A stretch of 64,000 nt of DNA from Seison nebaliae. Lineage: Eukaryota > Rotifera > Pararotatoria > Seisonacea > Seisonidae. Location of the stretch: contig JALJEE010002436.1 of assembly GCA_023231475.1 (NCBI GenBank), positions 124,001-188,000 on the forward strand, in the 5' to 3' direction. Under the pieces are notes generated by a model, which did not search any database, had not been told where the DNA came from, and worked only from the letters and a program-made list of their open reading frames with translations. Shown piece after piece: positions 63,003 to 64,000 of the stretch. Made by a program: the position numbers and the translations under genes. Every line of letters starts with the position of its first letter. Position 1 is the first letter of the stretch.

Positions 63003-63734
63003 TTTTAATTTATAGTCAAATCAAAAACTATCTCGTTTCAATTCACCAAAAATAAATATTTCAATTTTTATACCATCTTCCTTCTTATTAATATAATTCT
63101 CATGTTCTCTAACCAAAACTACAACGGCAATTTAGATTTGTAATGGACGAATAGCTAATCTACTACTATCTGACCAAATTGTCAGATTAAGTCCAGTTTC
63201 AAATAGACTCATTTAAATACTAAATTAATATAAATAAATAGAAACGATTAATTCAATTTATATTACTAACCGATAAAGCAAAAATTCGTAATGTCTTTAA
63301 TTTATAAATTACTTTTATTAAACTTACTACCGAATAGTATAACATATATCGAGATTCTTTCTGTCCATTCATGATGAAAATGATTATAAGACTATCCTAA
63401 TTATCTTTAATCTATTTGTCTGATAGTATCTTTAAATTAAAAGAAGAAGAAGTATACAAATGTGTAAAGATGTTTTATTTCATTAAAAAATATAAAAACA
63501 AGTCTCTCATATTTTTCTTTGAATAATTATTCTTTAACTCTTACCACGTTATAAGTGATTTGTTTGCCCAAAACTTACATAACCAAAATTTACCCAATTC
63601 CGCACTAAAATGGGGACCTAAACTTTATATCATTGTTGAATGACCGAATTGTTTTCAATTTAACTCCAGAAATAGCTTTGAATAATAATGGAAATAAGAA
63701 AAACGGAAAAAAATAAAATGAGTAAGATATAATA
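63003..63734. promoter_or_regulatory. Intergenic region upstream of the RasGEF gene
   Basis: This is 732 AT-rich bases between the RasGEF start codon and the stop of the next minus-strand gene. It should hold the RasGEF promoter and the 3' end of the small gene. I see no specific site that I can support and no ORF of note. Confidence 0.4.
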
Positions 63735-63983
63735 TCATATACGTATACACATTCGATAGTAGGCATAACCCAGAAATAATACACCGAAAATTACACCATC
63801 AAACCATCGAGATTCATACCATTTTCTCACTGAACTCGTTATATAATTTACTTCGGTACTAAGAATCGAGGAATAGATTCCTGTGAGTCCAAAATTCTTT
63901 GGAAATCTACGGTTCCTGTTTCGAGAAGTAGTCAACCTTCGTTCAAATAAGTTTTTAAAGTTATTTAATATAGAACGAAACAT
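63735..63983 (-). CDS. Small single-helix protein, possibly mitochondrial (82 aa, may continue past the window)
   Basis: The frame of 82 codons starts at ATG 63983. The first 30 residues are Arg/Asn/Ser-rich with almost no acidic residues (RRLTTSRNRNRRFPKNFGL), typical of a mitochondrial presequence. A hydrophobic segment near the C-terminus (FDGVIFGVLFLGYAYYRM) is preceded by an amphipathic SVRKWYESRW helix. Size and layout resemble small inner-membrane subunits of the respiratory chain or ATP synthase, but I cannot assign one. TTCTTTTCCAG lies directly before the ATG, so the ATG may open an exon after a 5' untranslated intron or be internal to a protein that begins beyond the window edge. 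Confidence 0.5.
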   Translation of the reverse strand: MFRSILNNFKNLFERRLTTSRNRNRRFPKNFGLTGIYSSILSTEVNYITSSVRKWYESRWFDGVIFGVLFLGYAYYRMCIRI

Positions 63984-64000
63984 CTGGAAAAGAATGAATA

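Noticed and set aside
1-64000. tRNA genes, rRNA, CRISPR arrays, transposon terminal repeats
   Set aside because: I looked for T-arm-like GTTCRA boxes in noncoding DNA, regularly spaced repeats and transposase or reverse-transcriptase motifs and found none convincing; tRNAscan-SE and RepeatMasker would be needed to be sure.

Overview
This is a eukaryotic nuclear window, almost certainly from an invertebrate animal. It is strongly AT-rich. Its genes combine very long single exons coding for Ser/Asn/Gln/His-rich disordered protein with short domain exons separated by introns of mostly 40-100 nt. The recognisable domains (a PLEKHG5-type RhoGEF, a class I myosin TH1 tail, an UNC-93 family transporter and a CDC25-type RasGEF) are animal families. 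A mite or another small-genome arthropod fits the composition and intron size, but the species cannot be fixed from the sequence. I see no prokaryotic features, CRISPR array, rRNA, recognisable tRNA or transposase/reverse-transcriptase ORF.

Layout. 1-3.5 kb: nothing supported. 3.5-11.3 kb (+): two low-complexity genes or gene parts of unknown function. 16.2-22.2 kb (+): a 7-exon gene for a PLEKHG5-like RhoGEF. 22.35-23.15 kb (-): a 3-exon gene for a four-helix membrane protein, tail to tail with the RhoGEF gene. 27.9-32.8 kb (+): a 7-exon UNC-93-like membrane protein with a ~500-residue disordered head. 33.2-36.1 kb (-): a one-exon PDZ / degenerate DH / PH protein, tail to tail with the UNC-93 gene. 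36.1-51.5 kb: a 15.4 kb gene-poor stretch. 51.5-58.2 kb (+): a giant disordered exon continuing without a break into the lipid-binding tail of a class I myosin, with no motor found. 58.6-63.0 kb (-): a 4-exon PH-CDC25 RasGEF, tail to tail with the myosin-tail gene. 63.7-64.0 kb (-): a small Arg-rich protein with one membrane helix.

Common themes. Four genes encode proteins with domains for small GTPases or membrane phosphoinositides: the PLEKHG5-like DH-PH, the PDZ/DH-like/PH protein, the PH-CDC25 protein and the myosin TH1 tail. All exon joins given here were derived by hand from reading frame, splice signals and, for the RhoGEF and the myosin tail, remembered homologues. They show an unusual property: 20 of 23 introns begin GTT rather than the GTA/GTG usual in animals. 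The two observations I rate highest are this 5' splice-site pattern and the apparently motorless myosin-I tail fused to about 1,700 residues of disordered sequence.
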